Assembly: GCA_030038645.1 (NCBI GenBank)
Contig: JASHSR010000234.1
Location: 1-7,283 of the forward strand
Source of the DNA: Gammaproteobacteria bacterium
Lineage (GTDB): Bacteria > Pseudomonadota > Gammaproteobacteria > Steroidobacterales > Steroidobacteraceae
Length of the DNA stretch: 7,283 bases
Direction: 5' to 3'
In this document: positions 6,410 through 7,283 of the stretch, piece by piece
How the letters are laid out: every line of letters begins with the position of its first letter
Numbering within the stretch: position 1 is the first letter of the stretch
Made by a program: the position numbers and the translations under genes
The notes under the pieces: model-generated
Databases searched by the model: none
Seen by the model: the letters and a program-made list of their open reading frames with translations, nothing else
What the model was told of the DNA's origin: nothing

Positions 6410-7283
6410 TCTGCGATGCGCCTTGTGGGTGGAAAGGGTCGAGACGGAGCGGGGCGCCGCCGTGCAGGCGCCCGAGCTCCTGCGCTCCGAGCGGCTCGCC
6501 GTCGAGCAGAACGCCCGGGATCGCGAGCCGTTGACCGTCGCTGCAGTCGAGCAGTAGCCGGCCGTCCTCGACGTACAGGCAGGGCGCGCGCTCGGGGTGC
6601 CGCGCCGGCTCGCCGAGCCAGCGCGATCCCACGAACAGCAGCCGCCGGTCGCCGAGGTCGGTAAAGGCGCCCGGAAACGGCGGCGCCACGGCCCGAATCA
6701 AATTGTGAACCCGCGCCGTGGGCCAGGCCCAATCGATGCGGCCGTCCTCGGGCGTCCGGGCGCCGAAGTACGACCCCCGCGAGAGGTCCATCGGGCGCCC
6801 CTCGGGCGGGCCCGCGGCGAGCCGCGGCAGGGTGCGCGTGAGCAGCCGCGCGGCGGCTTCCGCCACGGCGAGCGATACGGAGAGCGCCGTATCGTCGATC
6901 CCGATCGGAACGCTCTCCTGGTCGACGATGGGCCCGGCGTCGGGCTCGCGAACCATGTAGTGCAGCGTCGCGCCCGTGCGGGACTCGCCCCGAAGAATGG
7001 CCCAGTTGACCGGCGCCCGCCCCCGGTACTGCGGCAGGAGCGAGCCGTGCATGTTGAGCGCGCCCCAGCGGGCCGAGGCGATGAGCCGCTCCTCGAGCAG
7101 CGACCTGTAGTAGAAGGAGAGCAGGTAGTCGGGCTCGAGCGCCGCGATGCGGCGCGCGCACTCCTCGCCGCGGGGGCTCGCCGTCGTGACCTCGACTCCA
7201 CGCTCGGCGGCGAGGCGGGCCACGCTGCCGAACCACGGCCGCTCGGCCGGCGAACCCTGATGGGTGAGCACGAGCGGCACGTC
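6381..7283 (-). CDS. arnA: UDP-L-Ara4N formyltransferase (ArnA N-terminal-half equivalent), 5' end cut by the window
   Basis: An open frame entering at the right edge, with 300 codons visible before the TAA at 6383-6381. It would formylate UDP-L-Ara4N with 10-formyl-tetrahydrofolate in the cytoplasm. FGSVARLAAERG, then SFYYRSLL, NMHGSLLPQYRGRAPVNW and PDAGPIVDQ match the formyltransferase domain of E. coli ArnA. Taking the GTG codon at 7280 as residue 1, Asn76, His78 and Asp114 keep the spacing of the E. coli catalytic Asn102, His104 and Asp140, an offset of 26. About 26 N-terminal residues are therefore missing, and the codon at 7280 is an internal Val, not a start. The second subdomain includes TPEDGRIDWAWP and an RAVAPPFPGAF segment. 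The protein ends shortly past the domain, with a tail (QNEEAAHPRC) encoded in the 29-bp overlap with the decarboxylase. It is first among the visible operon genes; arnC may lie upstream. Confidence 0.93.
   Translation of the reverse strand, partial: DVPLVLTHQGSPAERPWFGSVARLAAERGVEVTTASPRGEECARRIAALEPDYLLSFYYRSLLEERLIASARWGALNMHGSLLPQYRGRAPVNWAILRGESRTGATLHYMVREPDAGPIVDQESVPIGIDDTALSVSLAVAEAAARLLTRTLPRLAAGPPEGRPMDLSRGSYFGARTPEDGRIDWAWPTARVHNLIRAVAPPFPGAFTDLGDRRLLFVGSRWLGEPARHPERAPCLYVEDGRLLLDCSDGQRLAIPGVLLDGEPLGAQELGRLHGGAPLRLDPFHPQGASQNEEAAHPRC

Noticed and set aside
3242..6664. Chain of long plus-strand open frames (3242-4447, 4444-5703, 5246-6664) resembling a second antisense operon
   Set aside because: They overlap one another and mirror arnT, arnD and the decarboxylase. 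Their compositions are biased and lack motifs, hydrophobic cores or conserved patterns.
7278..7280. GTG at 7280 as the start of the formyltransferase
   Set aside because: Alignment with ArnA places this codon at about residue 27 of the domain, within a strand; the frame is open to the edge, so the true start lies outside the window.

Overview
The window is a very GC-rich stretch (about 70% GC by eye) with GCG/CGC/GAG-heavy codon use and almost no gaps between genes. It fits a high-GC Gram-negative bacterium, most likely a member of Pseudomonadota, because most of it is a biosynthesis operon for 4-amino-4-deoxy-L-arabinose (L-Ara4N), a sugar attached to lipopolysaccharide lipid A or core. I cannot name a genus from the sequence alone.

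Left edge (1-1130): two divergent genes with a 31-bp gap. The minus-strand gene shows only its first 41 codons, which look like a Sec signal peptide. The plus-strand gene (156-1130) encodes an HtrA/DegP-like protein with a trypsin-fold domain and a PDZ domain. The three positions that should be the His-Asp-Ser triad are Tyr, Gly and Gly, so it appears to be a pseudoprotease. It also lacks a signal peptide.

The rest (7283 down to 1174, all minus strand) is one tightly packed operon, read right to left: UDP-L-Ara4N formyltransferase (5'-truncated by the window edge), UDP-glucuronate oxidative decarboxylase, ArnD deformylase, ArnT lipid glycosyltransferase, one small SMR-type ArnE/ArnF-like flippase subunit, and ArnB aminotransferase. 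The first two correspond to the two halves of the bifunctional enterobacterial ArnA, here on separate reading frames that overlap by 29 bp. Junctions are -29 bp, 7 bp, a GTGA overlap, 4 bp and 21 bp, consistent with one polycistronic, translationally coupled transcript. Its promoter lies beyond the right edge.

Pathway logic: the decarboxylase makes UDP-4-keto-pentose from UDP-glucuronate. ArnB transaminates it to UDP-L-Ara4N and the formyltransferase N-formylates that. ArnC, not seen here, would load the sugar on undecaprenyl phosphate. ArnD removes the formyl group, the SMR protein helps flip the lipid-linked sugar, and ArnT transfers it to lipid A in the periplasm. ArnC, Ugd and a second SMR subunit are absent from the visible part. 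The operon ends convergently against the pseudoprotease gene with only 43 bp between stop codons.

I found no tRNA, rRNA, CRISPR array or insertion sequence. I see no clearly undescribed multi-gene system. The items most worth following up are the signal-less triad-less HtrA homologue and the split, reordered arn operon with a single chimera-like flippase subunit.
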